In this document: piece by piece, positions 20,185 to 28,558 of the stretch
Layout: every line of letters starts with the position of its first letter
Numbering within the stretch: position 1 is the first letter of the stretch
DNA from: Acidimicrobium ferrooxidans
GTDB lineage: Bacteria; Actinomycetota; Geothermincolia; Fen-727; Anoxymicrobiaceae
DNA length: 64,000 bases
NCBI GenBank assembly: GCA_020723485.1
Contig: DYIU01000002.1
Location: 343,543-407,542, forward strand
Direction of reading: 5' to 3'
Position numbers and translations under genes: made by a program
Notes under the pieces: model-generated
Databases searched by the model: none
What the model was told of the DNA's origin: nothing
Seen by the model: the letters and a program-made list of their open reading frames with translations, nothing else

Positions 20185-21111
20185 TCAACCCTCTTCGCTG
20201 AGCTTCAACAGCTTCTCGTATTCCGTCCTGGTGCGCTCCTGGATGGAATCGATGTCCTCCGGCGTCAGGTGCCGGAAACGCCCCTGTCCCTGGATGTATT
20301 CCTTCACGGGCAGGATGGGATGCGGCCTGTAAGTGAGGTTGTATTTCCCGTACTCGTATTCGTAGAGCGGGAACACGCATGTGTTTACGGCCAGGCGTCC
20401 ATACTTGATGGCCTCTTCCGACGGGATGCGCCATCCCGTCGGGCATACCGACAGGATATGCAGATACGCCGGGCCCTCTATAGCGGCGGCCTTCTCGACC
20501 TTCTCCATGAGGTCGAAGGGAAAACTGGGGCAGGCCGTGGCCACGTAGGGGATATTATGGGCGATGGCGATCTTGGGCATATCTTTCTTCTGCGTGAACT
20601 GACCCTTGGATATCTTGCCGGCCGGGCTGGTAGTGGTGCTTGCCCCCCAGGGAGTCGCGCTGGAGCGCTGGATGCCCGTATTCATGTAGGCCTCGTTGTC
20701 ATAGCATACGTAGATCATGTCGTGCCCGCGCTCCATGGCTCCGGAGAGCTGGCCCATGCCGATGTCGGCCGTGGCGCCGTCACCGCCCATGGCCACGAAG
20801 TTGATCTTCTTCGCCGGCAGCTTCCCCTTGCGCATCATGGCCTTCATCCCGGACTCGCAGCCGCTGATGACAGCCGAGGAGTTCTCGAAGGCCACGTGTA
20901 TCCAGGGCACTTGCCAGGCCGTCGTGGGCAGCGGCGAGGAGATGATCTCCATGCAGCCCGTGGCCATGGCCACTATGGTATTGCGTCCCAGCGCTTTCAT
21001 GACCAGCCGGACGGCCAGCGCCTCGGCGCAGCCCTGGCAGGCGCGGTGGCCCGAGGTGAACAACTCGTCCTTTTCAACCAGTCTCGCCGAGAACACAGAG
21101 AACTTGTCCAT
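20185..21111 (-). CDS. porB: 2-oxoacid:ferredoxin oxidoreductase beta subunit (TPP-binding)
   Basis: The product is 308 residues. The N-terminal RACQGCAEALAVRLV supplies cysteines for a [4Fe-4S] cluster; further cysteines are at ATGCME and VISGC. The TPP/Mg motif is GGDGATADIGMGQLSGAMERG...YDNEAYMNTG. ATG at 21111 has TGAGGAGC upstream; an upstream GTG at 21129 lies inside porA. Pyruvate is the likeliest substrate by resemblance to PorB, but 2-oxoisovalerate or another keto acid cannot be excluded. Confidence 0.94.
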   Translation of the reverse strand: MDKFSVFSARLVEKDELFTSGHRACQGCAEALAVRLVMKALGRNTIVAMATGCMEIISSPLPTTAWQVPWIHVAFENSSAVISGCESGMKAMMRKGKLPAKKINFVAMGGDGATADIGMGQLSGAMERGHDMIYVCYDNEAYMNTGIQRSSATPWGASTTTSPAGKISKGQFTQKKDMPKIAIAHNIPYVATACPSFPFDLMEKVEKAAAIEGPAYLHILSVCPTGWRIPSEEAIKYGRLAVNTCVFPLYEYEYGKYNLTYRPHPILPVKEYIQGQGRFRHLTPEDIDSIQERTRTEYEKLLKLSEEG

Positions 21112-21121
21112 GCTTTGCTCC

Positions 21122-22300
21122 TCACCCACGCAGGCCGTAGAACGTGAAGCCGGCTATTTCGCCCCCGGCAGCCTTGGCCTTTCCTCCGAGGATGATCGAT
21201 TTGAAATCTTCCACGGTAACGTCCCTGCTCGCCAGTCCCGCTACGTAATCCACTACCACCGGCGCCTTCGGGCTGTTGCACAGGGCGCTCCTCAGCTCAA
21301 GAGCCACCGGGCCGCCCGGGCCGCCGAAGCTTATCGCGCGGTCCAGCACAATCAGGGTGTCCTTGCCGGCCACCGCCTTGAAGAGATCATCGAACGGGAA
21401 TGGACGCCACAGCCGGATCTTGATGACCCCGACCAACTCTCCCTGCTCCCTCAGTTCGTCCACTGCCGCCATGGCGGTCTCGCCAAGCGAACCCATAGTC
21501 ACTATGCAGTATTCGGCATCGTCGGCCCGGTAAGTCTCGACCGGATGGTATTGTCGCCCGGTAAGGGCGGCCCACTCGTCCCATGCTTTGATACAGGTGG
21601 CGTAGGACTCCACAAGGGCATTTTCACGAACCATCTGGGTTTCCGAGTATATCTCGGGCATCGCGAAACAGCCCATGGAAACCGGGTTGTCCGGGTCAAG
21701 GCGTTTTTCCATCCTGTATTCAGGCACGTACCGCTTGATCAGCTCGTCGTCCTCGAAGTCGACGGGCTCGATCATGTGGGTCATTATGAAGCCGTCGATG
21801 TTCAAGGCCACCGGCAGCCGCACCGCGGGGTCCTCGGCCACTCGGAAGGCCCAGAACACGTGATCGTAGGCCTCCTGGCCGTTCTCCACGAACACGTGTA
21901 TCCAGCCGCCGTCGCGCACCATCATGGTGTCGGTATGATCGTTCCAGATGGACAGCGGCGCGGACAGGGAGCGGTTGGCCAGGGCCATTACCACGGGCAG
22001 CCGCATGGCCGAGGTGATGAAGAATATCTCCGCCATCAGGGCCAGCCCCTGAGAGCTGGTGGAGGTGAAAGTGCGCGCCCCCACGGCGGCCGCGCCGCAG
22101 CATACGCTCATGGCCGAATGCTCGCTCTCCACCGGCACGAATTCAGCGTCCAGGTGCGCGTTGGCCACCATTTCGGACAGGTGCTCTACGATATGGGTCT
22201 GCGGGGTGATGGGGTAAGCGCTTATCAGGTCGCAGTCCGCCTGTCCCACCGCCTCCGCAACGGCCAGCGATACCTCTATTCCCTTGCGTTCCTTTGCCAT
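21122..22300 (-). CDS. porA: 2-oxoacid:ferredoxin oxidoreductase alpha subunit
   Basis: The product is 392 residues. It has the PorA domain I motif (AYPITPQTHIVEHLSEM), EHSAMSVCCGAAAVGARTFTSTSSQGLALMAEI, and a domain II ending with FGGPGGPVALELRSAL. It pairs with PorB to bind thiamine diphosphate and release CO2 from the keto acid. ATG at 22300 has TTGAGGAAG upstream and lies 1 base past the porD stop. The four Por subunits are split genes, as in archaea and deep-branching bacteria. Confidence 0.94.
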   Translation of the reverse strand: MAKERKGIEVSLAVAEAVGQADCDLISAYPITPQTHIVEHLSEMVANAHLDAEFVPVESEHSAMSVCCGAAAVGARTFTSTSSQGLALMAEIFFITSAMRLPVVMALANRSLSAPLSIWNDHTDTMMVRDGGWIHVFVENGQEAYDHVFWAFRVAEDPAVRLPVALNIDGFIMTHMIEPVDFEDDELIKRYVPEYRMEKRLDPDNPVSMGCFAMPEIYSETQMVRENALVESYATCIKAWDEWAALTGRQYHPVETYRADDAEYCIVTMGSLGETAMAAVDELREQGELVGVIKIRLWRPFPFDDLFKAVAGKDTLIVLDRAISFGGPGGPVALELRSALCNSPKAPVVVDYVAGLASRDVTVEDFKSIILGGKAKAAGGEIAGFTFYGLRG

Positions 22301-22301
22301 G

Positions 22302-22595
22302 TCAGACTTCCTCAATTACCACGGATATGCATCCGACCGGGCATTCCCTGGCGCAGATGCCGCATCCTTTACAGTACTCAAGGTCGGCCTCGAAACTACC
22401 GTCCTCCGACCTTTTGATGGCTGCGTCCGGACAGAACAGCCAGCAGACGCCGCAGCGGATGCACTGGTCCTGGTCGACCACCGGCTGGAGTGAACGCCAG
22501 CTGCCGGTCTTGTACTCCCTGGCGCTGCCGCGTTCGCTGACCGCCGCCCCCATCTCCAGGTCCTGCCACTTTATCTCTTCGATCGGTCTGGCCAC
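22302..22595 (-). CDS. porD: 2-oxoacid:ferredoxin oxidoreductase delta subunit (2[4Fe-4S])
   Basis: The product is 97 residues with two cluster motifs, CIRCGVCWLFCPDAAI and CKGCGICARECPVGCI. It accepts electrons from the PorB cluster and passes them to external ferredoxin or to the diaphorase partner. It lies 6 bases after porC and 1 base before porA. Confidence 0.94.
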   Translation of the reverse strand: MARPIEEIKWQDLEMGAAVSERGSAREYKTGSWRSLQPVVDQDQCIRCGVCWLFCPDAAIKRSEDGSFEADLEYCKGCGICARECPVGCISVVIEEV

Positions 22596-22601
22596 GTCTG
22601 G

Positions 22602-23153
22602 CTACTCCTTTATCACCAGTTCAGCATACGCCCGCTCCAGGGCCCTCATGTTCTTCTCCCCCAGCTTGGGCCCGAAGCGGTCCAGCATGGGCCTACGGAT
22701 GTCGTCTATCCCGAACACGCCCGTCGCCCTGATGACCGCGCCCATCATGGTGGTGTTCACGATGACACGTCCGAGCTCTTCCCGTGCGATCTTGTCAGCG
22801 TCGACGATGCCGACACGACAGGAGAAGTGGCACGAATCCATTATCTCCTCATAGGATTTCCTCGAGTTGATGATGAGTATCCCGTTCGGCTTCAGGCCCT
22901 CGACCGGATCGATCAGAGTCAAGAGTCCAGGATCGAGGACGACGACAACATCAGGCTCGTATACCTTGGCGCGGGCGAGGATCCTTTTATCGTCAACCCT
23001 GCAGAAAGCAACCACCGGGGCGCCCCTGCGCTCGGGCCCGAAACTCGGGAAGGCCTGGGCGTACTTGCCTGTGCCGATAGCCGCTACGGCGATCAGCTCT
23101 GCCGAGGTGACCGCTCCCTGTCCGCCCCTCCCGTGAAACCTTATCTCAAGCAT
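22602..23153 (-). CDS. porC: 2-oxoacid:ferredoxin oxidoreductase gamma subunit
   Basis: The product is 183 residues. GRGGQGAVTSAELIAVAA and FPSFGPERRGAPVVAFCRV are the PorC signatures for the subunit that binds CoA near the active site. It is the first gene of the operon porC-porD-porA-porB-nuoE-nuoF-hoxU-like. The 261 bases upstream (23154-23414) hold no gene I can support and must include the promoter; no convincing -35/-10 pair was found. Confidence 0.94.
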   Translation of the reverse strand: MLEIRFHGRGGQGAVTSAELIAVAAIGTGKYAQAFPSFGPERRGAPVVAFCRVDDKRILARAKVYEPDVVVVLDPGLLTLIDPVEGLKPNGILIINSRKSYEEIMDSCHFSCRVGIVDADKIAREELGRVIVNTTMMGAVIRATGVFGIDDIRRPMLDRFGPKLGEKNMRALERAYAELVIKE

Positions 23154-23414
23154 GCAGGCTCCCGTTTAACGACTCTGTCTCCTGTCATATTCCGGTTTTT
23201 CGTTCCTGCCAGTGTAATTATCTTCTTCAACTCCTGCAATACCACAGTCGCGGGAACGATGAACAACGCGAAGAGCATCACCCACGGTTTCACTTCATGT
23301 CAGAGGCAGACTGTAACACATAGCGGGACGCCTCAGGAATGGCGTATGTCAACGCAGGGTCAGGCGGAAGTGGGCATGGCTTGCCAGGATGAGGCCCCTG
23401 CCAATCATCCCCTG

Positions 23415-23822
23415 TTAGTCTGCTTTCTCAATGAGGTATGTCAGGTATTTCGGCTTCTGAATCGGTATGTTCTGACAGGATTTCAACCTCAGCAGATGCT
23501 TGTCACCTGAGATGATAAGGTTAGCTTCGCCTGCTATCGCGCATTCCAATACCCTATTGTCGGCCTCATCAGGCGCTAGCGATATTCCCTCCTTTGGCTT
23601 ATGAAGCTCCGCCAGCCGACTTGTCGCTCGCACGAACTGCTCGATCCTGTGTTCGGGCCACGAGAACTTGTCTCTGAGCTTTCCCGCTGTTTCGTTAATG
23701 ATCTCATCCGAAGCTATCAATACGACCTGCCGCTTCATGGCAAATCCAAGGATCTGCCTGGGTGGTCCATCGAAGAGAAGAGCGGATATATAGATGTTCG
23801 AGTCGAACACGACTCTCAACAC
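23415..23822 (-). CDS. PIN-domain toxin, COG1569 type
   Basis: The product is 135 residues. The PIN acidic residues are seen in FDSNIYISALL (Asp near residue 7), DEIINETAGKL, DEADNRVLECA and IISGDKHLL. The family are Mg-dependent ribonucleases that act as toxins. The start is GTG at 23822, overlapping the antitoxin stop by 1 base (TAGTG), so the two are translationally coupled in antitoxin-toxin order. Confidence 0.88.
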   Translation of the reverse strand: MLRVVFDSNIYISALLFDGPPRQILGFAMKRQVVLIASDEIINETAGKLRDKFSWPEHRIEQFVRATSRLAELHKPKEGISLAPDEADNRVLECAIAGEANLIISGDKHLLRLKSCQNIPIQKPKYLTYLIEKAD

Positions 23823-24067
23823 TAAGCGGCACCGCCGAGGATCTTGAACAATTCATCCTCGCTCTTGATCTTGAAACGCCTGGCTGTCTCTTCCCCGAAG
23901 CTGAACAGCTCTTGCCAATCAGTCTCCGCCTGGAATCGTTCATACACACTGACCATCTCTCTGAGCAGCTCGCTTCTAGACCGGTTTTCGCTCTTCGCTA
24001 GATCTTCGATCTTGCTTGCGGTGTCCGGCGGCAGCGAGAAAGACAGAACCTTTGACACCCTTGCCAA
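23822..24067 (-). CDS. ribbon-helix-helix antitoxin
   Basis: The product is 81 residues. KVLSFSLPPDTASKIEDLAKSE and NRSRSELLREMV form the beta-strand and two helices of a CopG/RHH DNA-binding domain. The C-terminal acidic and aromatic tail probably binds the PIN toxin. As in similar pairs, it should repress its own promoter. Confidence 0.85.
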   Translation of the reverse strand: MARVSKVLSFSLPPDTASKIEDLAKSENRSRSELLREMVSVYERFQAETDWQELFSFGEETARRFKIKSEDELFKILGGAA

Positions 24068-24174
24068 ATCGTATCCTCCTTCATGGTTATTACATAGTAT
24101 TACTCACATACTACGAGTATTCCCATGCAGAGTCAACACTAATTCAAGCAAGATGCAAGACGGCTCTGACATTG

Positions 24175-24200
24175 CGTACGCTCCACGGTGGTGTCGGAGG
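24175..24200. repeat. copy of the tRNA-Leu 3' end, left outlier
   Basis: TGGTGTCGGAGG (24189-24200) equals the last 12 bases of the tRNA-Leu gene read from its CCA end. The preceding CGTACGCT is shared with the copy at 25594-25619, but not with the functional tRNA at 25815. The two flanked copies bracket the gene remnants and the polyferredoxin gene. The rest of 24068-24238 holds no gene I can see. Confidence 0.5.
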
Positions 24201-24238
24201 CCCGACACAACGAACCCCCCATAGGATTGAGGGGACCA

Positions 24239-24349
24239 TCAGAATCGGGAGAATAACTGCTTGAGGACCTCCTCCTTTGCCATGTCGAGGTGAGTTGCCA
24301 CATTCCCGGCTATGGCATTCAGAGTTCCGACCTTCAATGATCTGTGCCT
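24239..24349 (-). pseudogene. HicA-like toxin, C-terminal remnant
   Basis: Reading leftwards from 24349 gives RHRSLKVGTLNAIAG, then VATHLDMAKEEVLKQLFSRF and a stop at 24239. This matches the C-terminal part of HicA mRNA-interferase relatives (the -LKVGTLNAI- and -HL...EE...LF- pattern). The N-terminal half with the catalytic histidine is missing, and no HicB antitoxin follows. It abuts the nitroreductase remnant on the other strand. Confidence 0.5.
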
Positions 24350-24609
24350 GGAGAAGAGCGAGAGACCACCCGCGTCGAGAACTGTACGCTAGCGCTGCGC
24401 AACATCGAGACCCTGGTGCTCAGCGTGGGTCTGGGAACCTGCTGGCCAGGGGATTTCATGTATTTCGCTATCATGCGACCCGCCAAAGTCAACCCGATGC
24501 TGGCCTCGCTTCGTCGAGACGGGTCTACGTGACGCTGACACTCGGGCATCCCAAGTGCACACGCAGAATGGTGAACCCGCGAAAGCAGCGAGAGATCATT
24601 CGGTTCTGA
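24350..24609 (+). pseudogene. nitroreductase family, C-terminal remnant with frameshift
   Basis: One frame reads NCTLALRNIETLVLSVGLGTCW and continues to VNPMLASL, the FMN-binding C-terminal region of nitroreductases. About base 24510 it must shift frame to continue as RRVYVTLTLGHPKCTRRMVNPRK to the stop at 24609. The N-terminal two thirds are absent. This is a decayed gene next to an intact polyferredoxin gene, a pairing common in anaerobes. Confidence 0.65.
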
Positions 24610-24708
24610 ACCTATCGATATCCGCCGCCTTCCTCATGGTACTATGGCAATCGCGCGATGCTTATATCAGCATGTGACGGTTCTGTTATCAAGCGAAGGA
24701 GTCTGGAG

Positions 24709-25512
24709 ATGTCCAGGAGTAAGAAGCAGGTTGATCGCATTGTCTCGCACTGGCCGCTGATCCAGAAGATGAAGCGCTCGGTCAGGAACCCGATCATGCG
24801 CAGGCTTCTCAGAAGTCAGTACTCGGAGACCGGTCTTCAGGCCTCATTCATTCCGGTCGGAGAAACTGTTGAGATCCCGCCCAGCGTGATACCCACCCGT
24901 GAAGTGATGATGGATTTCCTGAACAGGGCGAGCTACCGGGCCCTGGCCACCGAATGCGTCTGTCGTGTGGGTGGCAGGTGTACGAGCTTCCCGATTGAGG
25001 TGGGTACGATATTCATGGGAGAGGGCGCCCGGGACCTTCATCCGACCGTAGGCCGTTCCGTCTCCATTGAGGAAGCGGCCGGGCATGTCGATCGAGCGTT
25101 GGAGCTGGGGCTGGTTCCCATGGTAGGGCACCTGATGGTCGACTCGAAGCTGTTCCGGATGAAGAAGTTCGACCGTTTTCTTACCATGTGCTTCTGCTGC
25201 GAATGCTGCTGCAATTTCCTGAAGAACATGAAGTATATCAAGGGCGAGTGGCCGGACACCATTCTGCCCGTGGACGGAGTGAGCGTTGAAGTATGTGACA
25301 TGTGCGAGGGCTGCGGCACCTGCGTGCCGGTCTGTCCTGTGGAAGGCATCTCCATTGTGGAAGATAAAGCTGTCATGAACGATCTGTGTTTCGGTTGCGG
25401 CTGCTGTGCCAATGCCTGTCCCAACAACGCGATCAACGTCACGGTCTCACCCGACTCAAAAGTCCTGGAGGAGTTGAGGAGCAGGGTCGAATCGAGAACA
25501 AGGATCGATTGA
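24709..25512 (+). CDS. multi-cysteine 4Fe-4S ferredoxin-type protein
   Basis: The product is 267 residues. ATG at 24709 is chosen because GGAG lies 6-13 bases upstream; the frame is open to 24658. The C-terminus has two [4Fe-4S] motifs, CEGCGTCVPVCP and CFGCGCCANACP. The middle has further cysteine groups, CVCRVGGRC near residue 85 and CFCCECCC near residue 163, which suggest more clusters. The N-terminal 80 residues are basic and helical. Proteins of this kind are probably electron carriers or redox subunits of unknown enzymes. Its nitroreductase neighbour is decayed. Confidence 0.85.
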   Translation: MSRSKKQVDRIVSHWPLIQKMKRSVRNPIMRRLLRSQYSETGLQASFIPVGETVEIPPSVIPTREVMMDFLNRASYRALATECVCRVGGRCTSFPIEVGTIFMGEGARDLHPTVGRSVSIEEAAGHVDRALELGLVPMVGHLMVDSKLFRMKKFDRFLTMCFCCECCCNFLKNMKYIKGEWPDTILPVDGVSVEVCDMCEGCGTCVPVCPVEGISIVEDKAVMNDLCFGCGCCANACPNNAINVTVSPDSKVLEELRSRVESRTRID

Positions 25513-25593
25513 CTTAATGCTATACAGAGCCGGTGGATTCTCCCAACACGAGTTTCAAGAATCACAATGAAGAGCTGAGAGGCATTTGACTTC

Positions 25594-25781
25594 CGTACGC
25601 TGCGTGGTGGTGTCGGAGGGGGACTTCGAACCGTCGCTCGCTATCGCTCGCTTCCCCTAGGGGGCAAGCCCCCCTGAGGGCGCTACGCCTTCGGCTCCGC
25701 TGTCACCCCCCGATAAAGACTCGTGGGAAGATTCTCTCCCCACGAGGATATAACGACCCCTCTGTTCGAGTCCCCCCTCCG
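25594..25781. repeat. inverted partial copies of the tRNA-Leu 3' end with hairpins between
   Basis: 25608-25632 resembles the tRNA-Leu 3' end in the gene's own orientation, with one base shifted in the T-loop. 25764-25781 is GTTCGAGTCCCCCCTCCG, an exact 18-base copy in the opposite orientation, so it forms a perfect inverted repeat with the real tRNA (25821-25838) 39 bases away. Between the copies are two strong hairpins, AGGGGGC/GCCCCCCT (25659-25675) and CTCGTGGG/CCCACGAG (25720-25746). There is no gene in 25513-25814. Confidence 0.6.
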
Positions 25782-25814
25782 GTATAGTGGATGATTCGCG
25801 GTGCTCATTTGAAG

Positions 25815-25902
<88 letters not shown>

Positions 25903-25944
25903 GCGGCACCAGTTTAAAGAAGGGAAGCCCGCTCGTGCGGGCGT

Positions 25945-26316
25945 CTAAACGGGGGCGTTCGAGTTCGCGGCCCCTCCGCTCGTCAGGACTTCCTTCAAGT
26001 CTTTGTTGCGCCATGGAGTGTACTCTTTTTGGCGCTCCTTGTCGATGATCCTGACCGCGTAGAAGTTGCCGCGACCGATGAGGCCCAGGAAGTGGCCCTG
26101 CCTTCCGACCACCTCCACGAAGTCGCCGTCCTCCAGGGGAGGTGGGAACCTGAACGACCTCTGGAGCCAGACGTGGGTCGTCTTGCCGTCCTCATCACAG
26201 ATGTCAAAACTGATATCGAAGCTCAGGAGGGCGGAATTGCTGGCCCGCTTCTTCGAGAACGTCTGAAATGGATTCGTTGATATGTTCTGAACGATTCCCG
26301 AAATCTGTTTCTTCAT
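25945..26316 (-). CDS. hypothetical protein, possibly OB-fold
   Basis: The product is 123 residues. It is rich in beta-strand patterns (ALLSFDISFDICDEDG, HVWLQRSFRF, GDFVEVVGRQGHFLGLIGRGNFYAVRIID), which suggest a small OB-like or SH3-like barrel. The tail is charged and then Ala/Asn-rich. ATG at 26316 is directly preceded by AGGAGGA, a very short spacing. It lies 106 bases downstream of coaBC on the same strand. I do not recognise a named family. Confidence 0.65.
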   Translation of the reverse strand: MKKQISGIVQNISTNPFQTFSKKRASNSALLSFDISFDICDEDGKTTHVWLQRSFRFPPPLEDGDFVEVVGRQGHFLGLIGRGNFYAVRIIDKERQKEYTPWRNKDLKEVLTSGGAANSNAPV

Positions 26317-26422
26317 TCCTCCTGCCTTGGAGCGCCAGCCCTACTGATTATTCGGTATTTCGCCCCTTGAACTTGATTAAATTCCGGCCCATGGACCCCG
26401 TAACGACGGCCGCCCGGGAGGC

Positions 26423-27619
26423 CTACCCGAGGATTGCAGCGACGCGGTCCAGCACCTCGTCGGCCAGCTCGACCTTGGACATCATCCGCAGCTTCGCCCT
26501 CTCCGAGCGGCTCCCGATCACGGCGGCCATGTCCGTATCGGCCCCGAAGCCCGAACCCGGGCTTGCTACCTGGTTGGCGACGATGAGGTCGAGACCCTTG
26601 CCCTCGAGTTTGCCCTTCGCGTTCCTGATGACGTTGTCCGTCTCCGCCGCGAATCCCACCAGCAGGCACCTGCGTTTACCGACACCGAGGGACTTCAGGA
26701 TGTCCTCCGTCGAGACGAGCTCGATATCGGGGACCCCTTCATGTTTCTTCATCTTCAAGGGAGACACCTTCGCCGGGGTATAGTCGGCGACCGCGGCGGC
26801 CATGACCAGGACGTCCGCCCCCCGGACGGCTTTCTTCACGGCGCCGGCCATCTCAGCCGCCGTGACGACGTCGACGCGCGCCACGCCCGGCGGACAGTAG
26901 AGCTCGGTGGGACCTGAGATGAGCGTGACCCCTGCCCCCCTCTTCGCGGCGCGTCCGGCAAGGATGAAGCCCATCTTCCCCGTAGAAGGGTTTGATATGA
27001 ACCTGACCGGGTCGATGTACTCCCGGGTCGGCCCGGCGGTCACGACCACCTTTCGCCCGGCCAGCTCGCTCGAGCGCGCCAGCTCGCGCTGGACCGCCTG
27101 GAATATCTCGCCCGGCTCCGCCATGCGGCCTACGCCCTCGTCACCGCACGCGAGCTGCCCCTCCTCCGGCTCGACCATCACGACACCGGATGCCTTGAGG
27201 GCCTTGATGTTTCCCGCGGTCTTTTCGTTCAGGTACATGCGCGTGTTCATGGCCGGCGCCATCAGGACCGTTCCCCTGGCAGCGAGTATCGTGGTGGTCA
27301 GAAGGTCGTCAGCTACGCCGTTTGCGACCCTGGCGATGACGTTCGCCGTTGCCGGCGCCACCACGATGAGGTCGGCTTCCTCGGAGAGAGATATGTGCGG
27401 GAAAGGCGATGTGGGGTCGGACCACATCGAGGTCGCCACAGGATTGCCTGTGAGCGTGCGGAACGTCACCGGCGTAACGAACTTCTGAGCGGAATCGGTC
27501 ATCACCACTTTGACAGTGACGCCGGACTTGACGAGCAGCCTCGCGAGCTCAGCAGCCTTGTATGCCGCGATGCCACCTGTTATCCCGAGCAGGACCGTCT
27601 TTCCGGAGAGATCGGCCAT
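26423..27619 (-). CDS. coaBC: bifunctional phosphopantothenoylcysteine decarboxylase / phosphopantothenate-cysteine ligase
   Basis: The product is 398 residues, the full bifunctional length, and carries out two steps of coenzyme A synthesis. The N-terminal flavoprotein CoaC domain has GITGGIAAYKAAEL, PATANVIARVANGVADDLL, APAMNTRMY and the active-site cysteine in LACGDEGVGRM. The C-terminal CoaB domain has VVTAGPTREYIDPVRFISN, MAAAVADY and VGFAAETDN. It starts 3 bases after rpoZ. Confidence 0.96.
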   Translation of the reverse strand: MADLSGKTVLLGITGGIAAYKAAELARLLVKSGVTVKVVMTDSAQKFVTPVTFRTLTGNPVATSMWSDPTSPFPHISLSEEADLIVVAPATANVIARVANGVADDLLTTTILAARGTVLMAPAMNTRMYLNEKTAGNIKALKASGVVMVEPEEGQLACGDEGVGRMAEPGEIFQAVQRELARSSELAGRKVVVTAGPTREYIDPVRFISNPSTGKMGFILAGRAAKRGAGVTLISGPTELYCPPGVARVDVVTAAEMAGAVKKAVRGADVLVMAAAVADYTPAKVSPLKMKKHEGVPDIELVSTEDILKSLGVGKRRCLLVGFAAETDNVIRNAKGKLEGKGLDLIVANQVASPGSGFGADTDMAAVIGSRSERAKLRMMSKVELADEVLDRVAAILG

Positions 27620-27622
27620 CGG

Positions 27623-27895
27623 TTACTCCTCGGCGTATTCATCTTCCCCCGGCTCAGGCCTGTCGTACTCTATCTTGCCGTCCGCTATCTCCTCGAGGGC
27701 CACGGTCAGAGGTTTCTTGGAGATGTCCTCGAGCCTCATCGGAGCCACGCCGCCAACGCCCTCACCCAGGCGCTTCTGGAAATTCGTTATCTGCCTGGCC
27801 CTCTTGGCGGACTCGATGACAAGCGTGAACTTGTTCTCGGAGTGCTCCAGAAGGCTCTCTATCTTCGGATTCACCATCGACATCTTCTCTTCCAT
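27623..27895 (-). CDS. rpoZ: RNA polymerase omega subunit
   Basis: The product is 90 residues. NPKIESLLEHSENKFTLVIESAKRARQI is the conserved omega core, followed by an acidic tail (PEPGEDEYAEE). Omega helps fold and assemble beta-prime. The start may be the ATG at 27895, 27883 or 27877. The gmk-rpoZ-coaBC order is common in Gram-positive bacteria and supports the call. Confidence 0.93.
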   Translation of the reverse strand: MEEKMSMVNPKIESLLEHSENKFTLVIESAKRARQITNFQKRLGEGVGGVAPMRLEDISKKPLTVALEEIADGKIEYDRPEPGEDEYAEE

Positions 27896-27904
27896 GTCAG
27901 GCCT

Positions 27905-28459
27905 TCACCTTCCCATTATCCGCGCCAGCTCGCCTGCGGCCTTACTGACATCATCGTTTACTATTATTTCGTCGAACTCCCTCTTGCCAACCTCTATCTC
28001 CTCCGGCGCGATGCCGGTCCTTGTGATTATCTCCCGCTCGTCGTCGGCCTCCCTGCCCCTCAGGCGAGCCTCGAGCTCCTCGAGTGACGGCGGCATTATG
28101 AAGACGAGAGTCGCGTCCGGGATGGTCGACTTCACGTCCAGGGCGCCCTGCACGTCTATCTCAAGTATAACGTCGCGCCCCGAGCCCGTTACCTCCTCGA
28201 CCTCGCTCCTGAGCGTCCCGTACCTCCTGCCGAAAACTTCCTTGTGCTCGAGGAACTGCCCGGTTGCGACGAGGCGGTCGAACTCCTCGTCGGACAGAAA
28301 CCTGTAATCGCGGCCGTCCACCTCTCCGGAGCGAGGTTTCCTGGTTGTCGCGGAAACCGACAGATGGGCATCGAGGTCCTTCAGGACCTCCTTTATCAGG
28401 GTGTCCTTGCCGGCCCCCGACGGGCCGGCGACCACGAAAACCCTTCCACTTCCACTCAT
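27905..28459 (-). CDS. gmk: guanylate kinase
   Basis: The product is 184 residues. The P-loop is GPSGAGKDTL (Asp in place of the more usual Gly or Ser after the lysine), and the GMP-binding region has TTRKPRSGEVDGRDYRF and DVQGALDVK. It converts GMP to GDP with ATP. It is the first gene of gmk-rpoZ-coaBC, with a candidate promoter at 28522-28550. No mihF gene, which often precedes gmk in actinobacteria, was found in the 99-base gap upstream. Confidence 0.95.
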   Translation of the reverse strand: MSGSGRVFVVAGPSGAGKDTLIKEVLKDLDAHLSVSATTRKPRSGEVDGRDYRFLSDEEFDRLVATGQFLEHKEVFGRRYGTLRSEVEEVTGSGRDVILEIDVQGALDVKSTIPDATLVFIMPPSLEELEARLRGREADDEREIITRTGIAPEEIEVGKREFDEIIVNDDVSKAAGELARIMGR

Positions 28460-28521
28460 ACGGCTTGCGGCCTCCGGCTCGGCGCCCGTGTCATCCGCCG
28501 GCCGGAGGCCGGCGCTTCGAA

Positions 28522-28550
28522 ATTATACGGACATGGCGCTTCTAATACAA
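28522..28550 (-). promoter_or_regulatory. candidate sigma-A promoter for gmk-rpoZ-coaBC
   Basis: On the reverse strand, TTGTAT (28550-28545) and a perfect TATAAT (28527-28522) are separated by 17 bases and lie 63 bases before the gmk start. The -35 box is weak (3 of 6). An inverted repeat, CGCCGGCC/GGCCGGCG, lies between the promoter and gmk at about 28497-28515; its role is unclear. Confidence 0.5.
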
Positions 28551-28558
28551 CATTCCTG

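Noticed and set aside
25640-25760. A CRISPR array
   Set aside because: There are hairpins and tRNA fragments but no regularly spaced direct repeats here or elsewhere in the window.
25608-25790. A second complete tRNA gene
   Set aside because: Only the T arm and acceptor 3' half are matched; no anticodon arm or 5' acceptor half can be paired.
28460-28558. A mihF (integration host factor) gene ahead of gmk
   Set aside because: The gap is only 99 bases and has no reading frame of suitable length; it fits a promoter and a hairpin.
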